From contig MNCI01002303.1 in NCBI GenBank assembly GCA_015680685.1, forward strand, positions 220,507-284,506: a DNA stretch of 64,000 bases. Reading direction: 5' to 3'. The notes beneath the pieces are model-generated. The model saw only the letters and a program-made list of their open reading frames with translations. It ran no database searches and was not told the origin of the DNA. Position numbers and translations under genes: made by a program. This document shows, in pieces, positions 11,917 through 21,700 of the stretch (positions are counted from its first letter, which is position 1; each line of letters begins with the position of its first letter). This stretch comes from Gnetum montanum (taxonomy: Eukaryota > Streptophyta > Gnetopsida > Gnetales > Gnetaceae).

Positions 11917-12553
11917 CGTAGGGGACCCCCCTAAACCGAATTCCAGTCGACAGAGAATTTCCTCCTCTAAGATGCTAGCCCAGTTAGTCCCATCAAGGCC
12001 TAGATCAACATTTGCCAAGGCCTTCCCCTTGTCAACAGCCGACCATGTAGGATGTTTCAAGGGGAATTCACCCACAGAGACCTCCCCAAAAGTGGTCGTA
12101 ATTACCCTAGTAGGTGATTCCATCTCAACAGTTGTATTCTTAGCAAAGGTATCAAACACAGAGTGTAGACCCAGACCCTCTACAAACATTTCAAGCTGAC
12201 ACTTTTCTATGGATACTTCCTTCAATGATTTCTTGTAATGGTGCTTGTGGTTCTTCTCATCTTGATCCCACTTACGCACCTTGGAAGCGAAAGCCTTCTA
12301 ATCCAGGCACTTGAGCTTCAGTAGATCTACCTGGGCCTTACGCTCTGCTAGTTTCCGGGTTAGTGACGCGTGGAGATTGAGCAGGTTCCAATATCTAGTA
12401 TAAGTGAGCTCAGAGGTTCACCAAGAACGATCACCTGTCAGTCTGGCCGAGGTAAACTCATATCAAGCCTTAAGATCATCATGTTCAACTGATAACTTGG
12501 AAACTTCTTTTTCCTTTGCTTGGATTTGCAACCATAACTGTTCGATGGAGTGC
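11917..12553 (-). other. Exon 8 of antisense gene: coiled coil
   Basis: Long heptad-like runs such as 'LQIQAKEKEVSKLSVEHDDL' and 'LTRKLAERKAQVDLLKLK' are rich in Lys/Glu/Leu and broken by three stops. The rest is acidic and Ser/Thr-rich. It follows a 13-nt microexon (12637-12625) and a 71-bp intron, which is the only arrangement that keeps the frame. A simple frameshift there is the alternative. Confidence 0.6.
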
Positions 12554-13346
12554 CTATAGGTCCAAAGCGATTTGGCGGTAGTGTAGGCAAGCTTTCAATA
12601 CTAATGATCTCAGATGGATTCCACTTTAGTTTCGCTCCTACACAAACGAAAGGAATAGGCATTAGGTTTTAGATGGTAAAAAAGAGTGTAAAATTTGACG
12701 ACTGCAAAAAGAGTAAGACATCTATACCTATTTCAGGGTGGGCTTGCTGAATATGTTCAACCACCTCGTCAACGATACTGGTCATGAAATCCATTTTACT
12801 TGGCATCTCAGTCCAAGTAAATGGCCTATGAGTACGAGGTGGACTAGCCTCAGAGGGCATTTCAGGGGGAGGCACTTTCATAGGCACTTCCAACCGCATC
12901 GTAGAAATTATCCTACCTTCATCTGGAAGAGATAAAACATAAAAGTAAAACACCATAGAAACAACGATTTACAAAGCAACACAATAAAACCAAAGGAAAT
13001 ATACCATGTTCTTTGTCCCCTTCTGGGTTTGGAAGGTCGCCAAGGTCCAATCTTCCCTTAAGGAAGCTACTGAACATTTCATCAACACCACCCTGGTCAT
13101 CGACCAATTTTGTCTCCATGGTGTCTTCCCCTAGCTCTTCCGTCCCTTCCGCATAATCTTTGCCGACCACTTCCTCCTCAATTATTAAGTCCATTGTAGC
13201 TTCCTCCTCCTCAATAATGGTCTCTAACTCCTATCTCCTCACTTCTCGAGTCAAGTATGAAGGCATTAGTTTCATGTAAGCGGTCAAAATGAAAAATATG
13301 AATAAGATGAAAAGGATAATGCCATAAGTGCGCTAAGCTTACTTAC

Positions 13347-14393
13347 CTCGAATAGGCATTTTGAACTGTATTCACTTCACCCTTGGCTCTTCCACATTTG
13401 AGGCCACCTGTTTTGAGCGTTCACGCTTCGGGAGCTTCGACTTGGCTTTCCCGATGGTCTCCTTGATGACACGTTCAGCCCTCTTTGCAATATAGGGCAC
13501 ATCATTTGGTTCCAACCTCACACTGTCACATGTATGGATTGAAGTACCAGATGACCCCTCTGTTGTGATGGACACAGATTCATCAATCCCCTCAGGTGCA
13601 TCTTGGGACTCAGCTGTCTCGAACAAATGATTAATCCACAGGCGATATAATTGAGTACAATTCCGTAGAACATATTTATTATCTGCACGAACCACTAGAA
13701 ACTCGACCAAGCGACATAGATAGCCTGCAAAGAATGTGAATGTAAAATGGGATTGCGCCTCAACGTTTGAACGCAATTGCACTATCTCCTTATGAAGGCC
13801 CGACAACAAAAATTGAGCCCAATTATAACACATCCCAGTTTCTAAAATGGTTCGCATGATGCGCACAGCTTCCACCCCAAGACTCTTCACCTGGGACAGG
13901 GATTTAGGAAACACCCATGCCCGAAACAGGGGATACAATTCATTAGCTGCCACCACCTTTGATGTCCCCTGCATAGGGAATCCCTTGGAGCCCTTGACAA
14001 TGCCCAACCAATCTTCTAGCTCACGCACCATATGAAGCTCTTTCTACGCCCTATCCAAAACCACATTCATGCCATCTGTCGGTACACCGAACAGGTCTGA
14101 AAAGAACTCGGCTGACAAATGGAAAACTATTTTGACACCCTTAATACAGGTGTTGTAGTAGGAGATGGACTTGTCGAATGAATCCACAATCCCAATCATT
14201 TCAGCTATGGACATGTCATGGCTTGGGGTTGTAAATAATTCCATGAGGCCGGCATCATCCAAACAACAAACAATAGATGGCAGGGCACTGGTGCACAACC
14301 ATCACTGCACCTTGCTGATCTCCCCAAACTTCATTGACAGGGTACTTTCAGTTCGCCCTGTCATAATAGGGTCTCTGCCGAAGGGGACATCAA
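13347..14393 (-). other. Exon 4 of antisense gene: plant-transposon-protein-like domain
   Basis: This is the largest exon, 349 codons. It contains 'CIKGVKIVFHLSAEFFSDLF' followed by GVPTDG, the pattern 'V-x-G-V-x-I-x-F...LxxLxGxPxDG' that I associate with the 'putative plant transposon protein' domain of plant retroelements, and later 'LGVEAVRIMRTILETGMCYN'. The end is basic (KLPKRERSK), a possible nuclear signal. Three in-frame stops: TGA (after ISKVQ), TAG (after VLDRA) and TGA (after PRVK). A similar domain plus coiled coil occurs at 29671-31680. Confidence 0.5.
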
Positions 14394-14824
14394 CTGTAAA
14401 CACAAACCATAACACCAATAGGAGCACCAGCAGTCGAACAAACCCACTAAAGCATCTAGGAAATGTCATCACTTACCTTCAGTTGTCGACTTTGAGGTGC
14501 TAGAACCCAAGTCAGCATCATGAGGGAAAACTGGTCCATTGTGCGACCAATCTCCATGCAGCCACCCACGAGCCGTGCATTGTGCGAACGCCCTGGAAAA
14601 TCATTTATGGAAATGCATAATGTCACCCTTAGTTTGAGCTAATACAGCTTCACTGAGGGTGGGACCCGCCATGAAGGTCTCTAAGGCGGTGTGAGCCAGT
14701 GCGAGCCCGTCATCATTGACACATATCCCATCTTTGTCAATTTGGGGCCTACAAAAGAACGGTCATCAAAATAGGGGCAAACACTAAACGACAAAAATAG
14801 AAACAACAATCTAAACAACCTTAC

Positions 14825-16062
14825 CTCTCTACCCTGTACACTATGCCAGGAGGGTTCTGAAATAATGTGTGCACACGTGCAGCCAGAAACAAAGTGTTAT
14901 TAAGGTAGTCAGGCCCTCATGGCAATAAGTCCCACACGCGCGATAATGGGCGAGTGGACCTAGGCCCCCCAGAGGGACCTTCCTCAATCGCAAGAGGCCC
15001 CTCATCAATGTCCATCATGAAAATCCTGATGCCATCCGAAGATCCTAGCAACATAGCTTCAAGTACGCTCCACGCTACTTGTTCGCTTAGGTGTGACCAG
15101 ATCACCACCTTAAATCTGTCTAGGATAAAGCTAAGGAATTCACAGGCCCCTTCCCTGAACCATACCCCATTGTTATCGACAGTCAGATCAGGGGTAGGTT
15201 CATCGGTTTCAAGGGGCCCAACCATGCCAGTACCCCAACCAGTTCAACCACTACGAGGAAAGGCTTAGGATCCCTGCAAATAATTAGAGTGCCATGATAA
15301 ATCAACTATATACCAAAATGAAATATAGAAACGAAATTCCATGTTGAAGGCCAATACAAACTGTTTACTCTTGGCGTATACGCTATTAACAAACTGTTTA
15401 CACTCGACGTATATGCTCCCTGAAAAGAAAAAACTGTTTATCCTTAGCGTATACGCTGTGAAAACCATCTACGCTATATGCCATGAAAATCGTCTACGCT
15501 ATATGCCATGAAAATCGTCTACGCTATATGCTGTGAAAACTGTCTACGCTATACGCTGTGGAAACCTTCTACGCTCAGCGTACAGACCCTCTACGCTATG
15601 GACCTATGCTCAGCGTATAGGCCCTTTATGCTACCAAAACTATCTACGCTCAGCATACAAAATCTCTACGCTGTGAATCTACGCTCGATGTACAAACTCT
15701 CTACGCTATGAATCTACGCTGTGAATCTACACTCAGCGTACAGACTCTCTACGTTGTGAATCTGCACTAAGCGTATAGACTCTCTACGTTGTGAATCTAT
15801 GCTCGGCATACAGACTCTCTACGCTGTGAATCTACACTCAGCGTACAAACTATCTACGCTGCCAAGATTGTCTATGTCAGATAACAAGTACAGATAAAAA
15901 ATCAATTAACTAAGGTAAGATTAGAGCCTACCTCTGTGACGATCCAGGCCACGATGGAATCCTAGGCCTAGGCAAGCACTGCAACATGGCCTCACTTTCC
16001 TCCGTGAAAGTCAAGTCGGGCCCCTTCCTCCCCTGGTCTTCTACCTCCTTGCCCTTGCCCAT
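14825..16062 (-). other. Exons 1-2 of antisense gene: FCP1/NIF-like HAD domain
   Basis: Exon 1 begins MGKGKEVEDQGRKGPDLTF. The exon 1-2 join restores 'RDPKPFLVVVELVGVLAW', matching the first strand and motif I of the FCP1 homology domain (normally DxDx[TV]; here E-L-V-G-V). After a 1-base shift follows 'GVWFREGACEFLSFILDRFK' and 'VVIWS', which match the R-P-x-x-EFL...F-x-V-x-IWS motif II region. Near the end 'LNNTLFLAARVHTLFQNPPG' matches the NTLLVDDSPYK..NPP motif III, with both Asp replaced by Ala. The family fold dephosphorylates phosphoserine in the RNA polymerase II tail and related targets. Without these Asp residues it could not. Confidence 0.62.
15365..15880. repeat. tacgct/gtatacgct repeat array in intron 1 of the antisense gene
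   Basis: Degenerate tandem units of about 18-45 bp are built on 'ctacgctgtgaatctacgctcagcgtaca' (shown piecewise: ctacgctgtgaatctacgct, cagcgtaca). The words are the same as in the LTR and leader of element A. Open frames here (15508-15711) are repeat translation. Confidence 0.8.
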
Positions 16063-16074
16063 CCTAGCGTCCTC

Positions 16075-16320
16075 TACGCTGAAACTGACAGGTTTACGCT
16101 GCGGTTTGAGCCTCTACACTCACTCTTACACTGCGGTTTGAGCCTCTACGCTCATGCTTACGCTGTAGTTTGAGTCTCTACGCTCACACTTACGCTAGGT
16201 TTGTGCCTCTATGCTTACGCTGGGGTTCGGCGCTTTACGCTTACGCTGTGACAGAGGTTTACGCTCATGCTCCGGTTTGCTTCAAGTTCACAGTGCCTCT
16301 GACAACTGACAGCCTTACGC
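16075..16320. repeat. tacgct-rich sequence upstream of the antisense gene
   Basis: Units of about 40 bp read 'cttacgctgcggtttgagcc tctacgctca' (space added) and variants, roughly six copies. They occupy the presumed 5' leader of the antisense transcript, between TATA box and ATG. Confidence 0.75.
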
Positions 16321-16329
16321 TATATATAA
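16320..16329 (-). promoter_or_regulatory. TATA box of the antisense gene
   Basis: On the minus strand 'gttatatatagcg' contains TATATATA at 16328-16321, about 260 bases before the ATG at 16062. Transcription would start near 16290. The placement is plausible, but the same octamer also reads as TATATATA on the plus strand. Confidence 0.5.
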
Positions 16330-16560
16330 CACCCCGCTAACCCCGCCGCCGCCTTGCATTTTGTTTCCCTTTTTTTCAATTTTAATCATAATTATTCAAA
16401 ATACAAAATGCAGGAAAATTGCAAAACAAAATAACAAGATGACAAACGCTACCCCAAACCATATCCCCTGGCAAACCAACTTCGAATGCCCACACTGAAC
16501 ATTTTGGCGCAAACTCTCTAATGCAAATTACATGACAACTAGGCATCGTCAAGTCACACA
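16330..16560. other. No recognisable gene
   Basis: This AT-rich spacer between the antisense promoter and the 30-bp array includes a T-run (about 16369-16380). I see nothing else in it. Confidence 0.4.
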
Positions 16561-16740
16561 CACGGCCCGGTAAGGCCTTAAACTGCCATAGCTAGCCCGA
16601 TAAGGCCTTAAACTACCATACCTGGCCCGGTAAGGCCTTAAACTACCACATTCGGCCCGGTAAGGCCTTAAACTACCCCATACGGCCCGGTAAGGCCCTA
16701 AACTGCCACATACGGCCCGGTAAGGCCTTAAACTGCCACG
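16561..16740 (+). repeat. 30-bp tandem repeat, six exact-period copies
   Basis: Six contiguous 30-bp units begin at 16561, 16591, 16621, 16651, 16681 and 16711, with core 'ggcccggtaaggccttaaac' then 'taccaca' or similar. The reverse strand reads as a GSLRPYRAxx decapeptide repeat (16549-16782), which is only the array translated. It ends 50 bp before the RT frame. Confidence 0.95.
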
Positions 16741-16790
16741 CATCTTAGTGCGATGATAAACCACCACCGTACATGTATACATGATTTACG

Positions 16791-18100
16791 TTGGCAAGGA
16801 ACACAGAACAACACCTATTAGCTCACTCCGCCCTCTGTTTATTGGCAAGAGCAAGCCCGATGGATTGTCAGCGTTTATCCACACCCTTGATCATCGATGG
16901 ATCATATGGAAAGATCACAAGAGAAATCGACATAAATTCCATCAGCTTAGGTACATCAATGGATGACACAATCATAGCCTCAATACAACAAACGCTAGAT
17001 AGCTATAAAGGTATGACAAAATCTCTCGACATAGAAGCCGATAGCATCACTGAAGACCCATTAACTGAAACCCCCATCGCTATGCCTGATGGTGAAATTA
17101 AAATATTAAAATTAAGTACACTATTGCAATCTCAACTGGCCAAAGACATAGAAGATGTGCTTCGAGACAACATAAAAGCATTCGCTTGGTCTTACACTGA
17201 CATGCCTGAGTTAGATCCTGGAATTGTCCAGCACAATATTATCCTTGATCCAAAATTAAGGCTAGTAAAACAAAAGCCACGAAAGGTTAAGCCTGAGGTA
17301 GCATTGGTAGTTCACAATGAGATCACCAAAATTTATCAGGCAAGTTTCATTTAGGCTGTCGATTACGCCGATTGGGTATCCAACATGGTCATTGTCCCGA
17401 AAAAGAACAGAAGCATTTGCCTATGCATTAACTTCTGGGATCTCAACGTTGCAACCATAAAAGATGATTTCCCCCTACCCAACATCGATCAACTTGTTGA
17501 CTCAACCACTGGGCACGCCTTGTTATCTTTTATGGATGGCTTCTCAGGATATAACCAGATATGCATTAACCCAAAGCATCAGCTCTGGACAACCTTTATG
17601 ACACCATGGGGTACCTTCTGTTACACAATGATGCCCTTCGGTCTCAAGAACGCTGGGGCCATGTATCAAAGGGCAATGACATTTATTTTCAGTGATTACA
17701 TGCTGCACTCGCTCAACGACTATGTGGACAATATTGTGGTTAAATCAAAGACATCAGAACAACACGTACAAGATCTTGACTCGGTGCTAAAGCGTTGTTT
17801 AAAATATGAGCTGAGACTTAACCCAAAGAAATGTGTCTTTGGAGTCAAAACAGGCAGAATGCTTGGATTCATAGCCTCAGAAGCAGGGATGCAAGTAGAC
17901 CTAGATAAAGTTAAGGCCATAACAAACTTAAAACCACCTAGCAACTTTACCAAACTCCGAGGTCTACAAGGTAGATTACAGTTCATCAGGCGTTTCATAG
18001 AAAAACTAACGGACAAGTTGAAACCTATGAACCACCTGCTACGCAAAAACGTCCATTTTATATGGACTCCACAGTGCCAAGAAGCATTTGATAATATTTA
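16791..18100 (+). pseudogene. Element A reverse transcriptase
   Basis: One frame, broken by TAG at about 17352. The linker is 'KPRKVKPEVALVVHNEITKI', then the RT motifs: 'DDFPLPNIDQLVDSTTGHAL', 'FMDGFSGYNQI' (motif A Asp present), 'MPFGLKNAGAMYQRAM', and the catalytic box as YVDN where the family has YVDD. It copies element RNA into DNA in the particle. The second catalytic Asp is changed to Asn by one G-to-A transition, so this copy cannot be active. The wording (DGFSGYNQI, MPFGLKNAGATYQR) is Tat-lineage. Confidence 0.88.
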
Positions 18101-18945
18101 AATAGCACTTGTCCAACTACCTACAGTTTATCCACCTCAAAATGATAAACTGTTTTACATCTACCTCGCCACTTCGAACTCGTCAATCATGTCCATGCTT
18201 TACTAGAAACAAGACGATGGAACCGAAGTTCCTATCTATTACTTAAGCCATTCATTAGTAGCCCATCAGAAGAAGTATAACGAGGTGGAGAGGTCATGTT
18301 TAGCCCTGGTCTTTTCCTTAAAAAAATGACGACATTACCTCTTCCATAACCAAGTCAATATAATCTGCAAAGATAATGTGCTCAGAGCCATCACAGGAAA
18401 CATCTACGAGTCAAGTAGAATAGCCCATTGGAAAGCCATGATAGCTGAGTTTGACCTACACTACATAGCGCAATCATTAGTTAAGGCTCAAGCCATAGCA
18501 AATCAAATGACTGCATCACCAACGCATGATCAAGCAACGATAGAGCTAGAATTCCCTGATGAAAATATGAGTGCAATAGACATAGTACCCGATGACTGCG
18601 ATGCTATTTTGAACTTTGATGGAGCATCCACCTCTCGAGGGGGAAGTGCTGCCGCCGTCATCACCTATCCCTCCGGGGAGTTCTGACCCTTTGCTTATCG
18701 TTTTGACTTTCACTGTACCAACAACATAGCAGAGTATGAAGGTCTCCTTAGAGGTCTTACGGCAGCACTAGCTTCAGGCATCACATGACTTGTGGTCAAG
18801 GGAGACTCACAACTGGTTTTAAACCAAGTCACAGACATTTATACATGCAAAGCACAACATTTACAACCATACTGTGACTTAGCTAAACACTTAATGAAGC
18901 AATTCGAAAACATGGACGTGCAACGTCTCCAGAAACGATAATACC
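18101..18945 (+). pseudogene. Element A tandem RNase H domains (retroviral type plus archaeal type)
   Basis: First domain: 'YYLSHSLVAHQKKYNEVERS' and 'FDLHYIAQSLVKAQAIANQM', the remains of the normal Ty3/gypsy RNase H, with stops at 18100, about 18204 and about 18328. Second domain: 'LNFDGASTSRGGSAAAVITY', then 'NNIAEYEGLLRGLTAALASG' and 'LVVKGDSQLVLNQV'. Its catalytic D, E and D are all still present, with two TGA stops between. The second, archaeal-like RNase H is the hallmark of Tat-lineage elements. Confidence 0.85.
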
Positions 18946-19039
18946 ATCGTAGACTCACTGACCACGCTAGCGCTAAACATATCGCCTAACATGTTCCATA
19001 TGTTGCCAAGCTCCATAATCAATTGTGCTAAACCCATAA

Positions 19040-20333
19040 CCGATACTCTCGATACACTACCAATTGCATCAGTTAGTACAACACACAATAGAATGGTATG
19101 ACGACATAAAAGAGTACCTTCTACACGGTGAAACACCGCAACATTTAACGAATGCACAAAAAGATGCGGTACGAAAGCATTCTCAACAATATGCACTGGT
19201 AGGGGACACATTGTGTCGTCGATCCTACGAAGGCATACTGCTAACATGTGTTGGTAGCGCTGATGCTCAAATCATCGTTGGGCAAGTACACGATAGACTA
19301 TGCGGAGGACACATAGCACCTTAAGCAATGGCAACGAAAATAAGACGCTTAGGCTATTATTGGCCACATATGGAGTATGACTATCTCTCCAAGGCTAAAA
19401 CATGGAATATCTACCAAAGACATGGTAATCTGATCCATGTCCCACCAAATGAGTTGCATACGGCACAAATCACATGGTCCTTTCAAAAGTGGGGGTTGGA
19501 CCTTATCGGACCAATAACACCCTCATCTTCTGCAGGGCATAGCTTCATCATAACTGCAACAGAGCATTTCATGAAGTGAGTAGAAGCTGTCCCCCCTAGA
19601 AAGACCACATCTAAACACGTATGCAACTTCATTCTTGAAAACATTGTGACCCATTTTGGCATCCCCATGACCATCATCACTCATAACGGGTCACAATTCA
19701 GCAGTGTCGAAACCAAAACTTTCTGTGAAAGCCTAGGGATCAAAAACTTATTTTCATCACCTTACTACCCTCAGAGTAATGGGCAAGCAGAAGCCACAAA
19801 TAAAATCATCATTACAGTACTTAAAAAGATGCTTACCCAAAGCAAGAAAAGATGGCACGAGCAGCTGGTATACGCACTGTGGGCTTATCATACTATGCAT
19901 CGGACTTCCACAGGTAAGACACCATATAGTCTTGTTTATGGTTCAGAAGTTGTTTTACCCTTGGAATTACAGGTACCGTCTTTAAGGATCACACTCTTTG
20001 GACTCCTCGACGAAGGGCAAAACAATGATCTACGCATTTTTAACTTGGACTCGGTGGAGGAGGAACGTATACGTGCCCTTGATCAGATTGAATGGTACCA
20101 AAAGTGGCAACGAAAATGCCATCGGCACGATGTTCATAAACGTCCTATCAAGGAAGGTGACCGTGTGCTTAAGGCTGTTTGAGAACACCCGGACAAATTC
20201 TTAGCCAACTGGGAAGGGCCCTACTTGGTCACCAAAGCGTATGACAATGGAGCATTCAAGTTAGCTGACATGGAAGGGAATGAGCTTGCAAATCCAACCA
20301 ATCACTTGTTCTTGAAACCGTTCCACGTTTGAG
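19040..20333 (+). pseudogene. Element A integrase
   Basis: The frame is shifted relative to RT. The HHCC zinc region 'VHDRLCGGH...' lacks both cysteines: the expected C-x2-C reads KTWNIYQRHG. The catalytic core has 'KWGLDLIGPITP' (first Asp present) and 'ITHNGSQF', where the second Asp is His; 'YYPQSNGQAEATNK' retains the Glu. The C-terminal part 'NWEGPYLVTKAYDNGAFKLA' is the usual integrase tail, and no chromodomain follows. It would insert element DNA into the genome. TAA (19322) and TGA stops also break it. Confidence 0.88.
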
Positions 20334-20334
20334 C

Positions 20335-20660
20335 ATGGACTCAGGTACGCATTCGTCCTGGAATCACGACGGTAAACTGATACCACAGCTCGCCCTGGAA
20401 TCATGGTGATAAAATGATACCACAAAGTGTCTGCAATGACAATAAACTAGCACCCGTCTGGTACAACAGTAAACTACCACAGTCACATTCGCCAGAGTCT
20501 GTGAAGACTATAAACTGGTTGGCCTCTTCACAGTCCGCCAAGACTAGAAACTAGCAATGAACCGTCCACCACGACGCTAAACAGGAAATGTCCAATGGGT
20601 CATGACATAAAACTAACCCATGATAGTCAACCACAACTATAAACTAGCAATTTCATCTCT
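20335..20660 (+). repeat. Degenerate ~33-bp repeats with 'taaact(a)' after integrase
   Basis: About nine units spaced 27-40 bp apart each contain an imperfect 'gacNNtaaactagca/accac' core, for example near 20370, 20405, 20440, 20467, 20505, 20545, 20576, 20605 and 20638. The core recalls the 'ggccttaaact' repeats that flank the antisense gene. Confidence 0.6.
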
Positions 20661-21685
20661 GGTTCCTCGATCTGTGGCTGCATTCAAACTTCATTAGAAC
20701 CACTGCATCGCTCGCCATCGGTCAATCCTAATGACATTGCTGCCATTTCTATACAGTGCCTGAAATCTCATCCGGTGCCTTTATTTCATCAGTAGATGTT
20801 TAAGTCTAACTTTGCTTACTCACTCATGGGTTTCTTGTCTCATTGGAGTTGTGTTTGCAGGATGACACTCAAAAGTGTTCATACGAGAATGCACTTCGTC
20901 ACAGCAACAAGGTACCATATTGTTCCTAATACACATAACCAGTTAATCAAGCCAGTACATCCCCATTTCCTATTACATTTCCTCTCTATCCCTCAACATA
21001 CTTAACTCAGCCACACTCCTGATACACCCAGTACATCCAAAACTTTGAGCACACCATTGCACACTGGAACACTTTTAAGTAGTTGCAACACACAACATGG
21101 CACTCGAGCATGAGTACAAGATCAAAACAAAGCTCTTCAAAAAAAACCCTCGGCACTTACCATACAAGCCCCAGGCGAGAAGGTAGTTGTCTTGGGACCA
21201 AGTACTCATGTCTTGAACACTCAAGCAACATCTTATTGCATGGCTTTGGCTCTTTGCCAACAGATTTCCTTTAACACTAAACAGAGGGTCTGTTCCTCTA
21301 AAGAACGCAACACACCATCACGTGGATTTGGCTGTGCCAACAAGTCCTCTTAAACACTAAACAAGAATCTTGTTCTACCAAAGAACATGCACCTCATGTC
21401 TTGGTTTCAAGTCTACTTGACAATGACTATTGACAGGAACCAACATGACCCGTATACACACCAGAACATCCCCTTCACTATGCACAATCTATTGATCTCT
21501 CCCCAATCCCCACAATCTCCACTTCCCTATCCAGCTACAAGCCTCATTTTCCACAATCCCAGGTAGTACTGAATACGGTGCAATGATATCTGGCCAAGTG
21601 CAGACGAACAATATTTCTACCAGGTTGCTTGTGGTGTTTTGCACTTCTTTGTCGATGCTTCTCGGGTCAATTCCTCCAAGCGTCA
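20661..21685 (+). other. 3' untranslated region of element A
   Basis: There is no coding match. An imperfect ~82-bp direct duplication lies at about 21241-21322 and 21323-21405 (shared words 'gccaaca', 'aacactaaaca', 'tctaaagaac'). Confidence 0.55.
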
Positions 21686-21700
21686 ACAAAGAGGGGCCAA
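21686..21700 (+). other. Polypurine tract of element A
   Basis: 'acaaagaggggccaa' immediately precedes the 3' LTR, the expected primer site for plus-strand DNA synthesis. Confidence 0.8.

Larger units (their letters stand above)
11720..16062 (-). pseudogene. Antisense nine-exon gene inside element A (FCP1-like domain, coiled coil)
   Basis: The gene starts at ATG 16062 and ends at TAG 11722-11720. Inferred exons: 16062-15932, 15273-14825, 14748-14477, 14393-13347, 13223-13005, 12922-12728, 12637-12625, 12553-11917, 11821-11720. Every intron is GT-AG with good donors (GTAGGC, GTAAGG, GTAAGT, GTAAGC) and all joins keep the frame. The coding total is about 3.07 kb, about 1,020 residues. Damage: one 1-base shift in exon 2 and nine in-frame stops (seven TGA, two TAG). 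Domains: FCP1/NIF-like phosphatase fold (exons 1-3), a domain like plant transposon proteins (exon 4), Glu/Asp-rich exon 5, Pro-rich exon 6, coiled coil (exon 8). It lies opposite to gag-pol, between protease and RT. Function unknown; a dead phosphatase-like binding protein is my inference. Confidence 0.8.

Noticed and set aside
11909-12199. Plus-strand ORF opposite exon 8 of the antisense gene, and others at 14165, 14954 and 12738.
   Set aside because: They are antisense shadows of the real minus-strand exons, with no splice or motif support.
16549-16782. Minus-strand ORF with a perfect GSLRPYRA decapeptide repeat.
   Set aside because: It is only the 30-bp tandem array translated; 30 is divisible by three, so any frame without a stop in the unit stays open.
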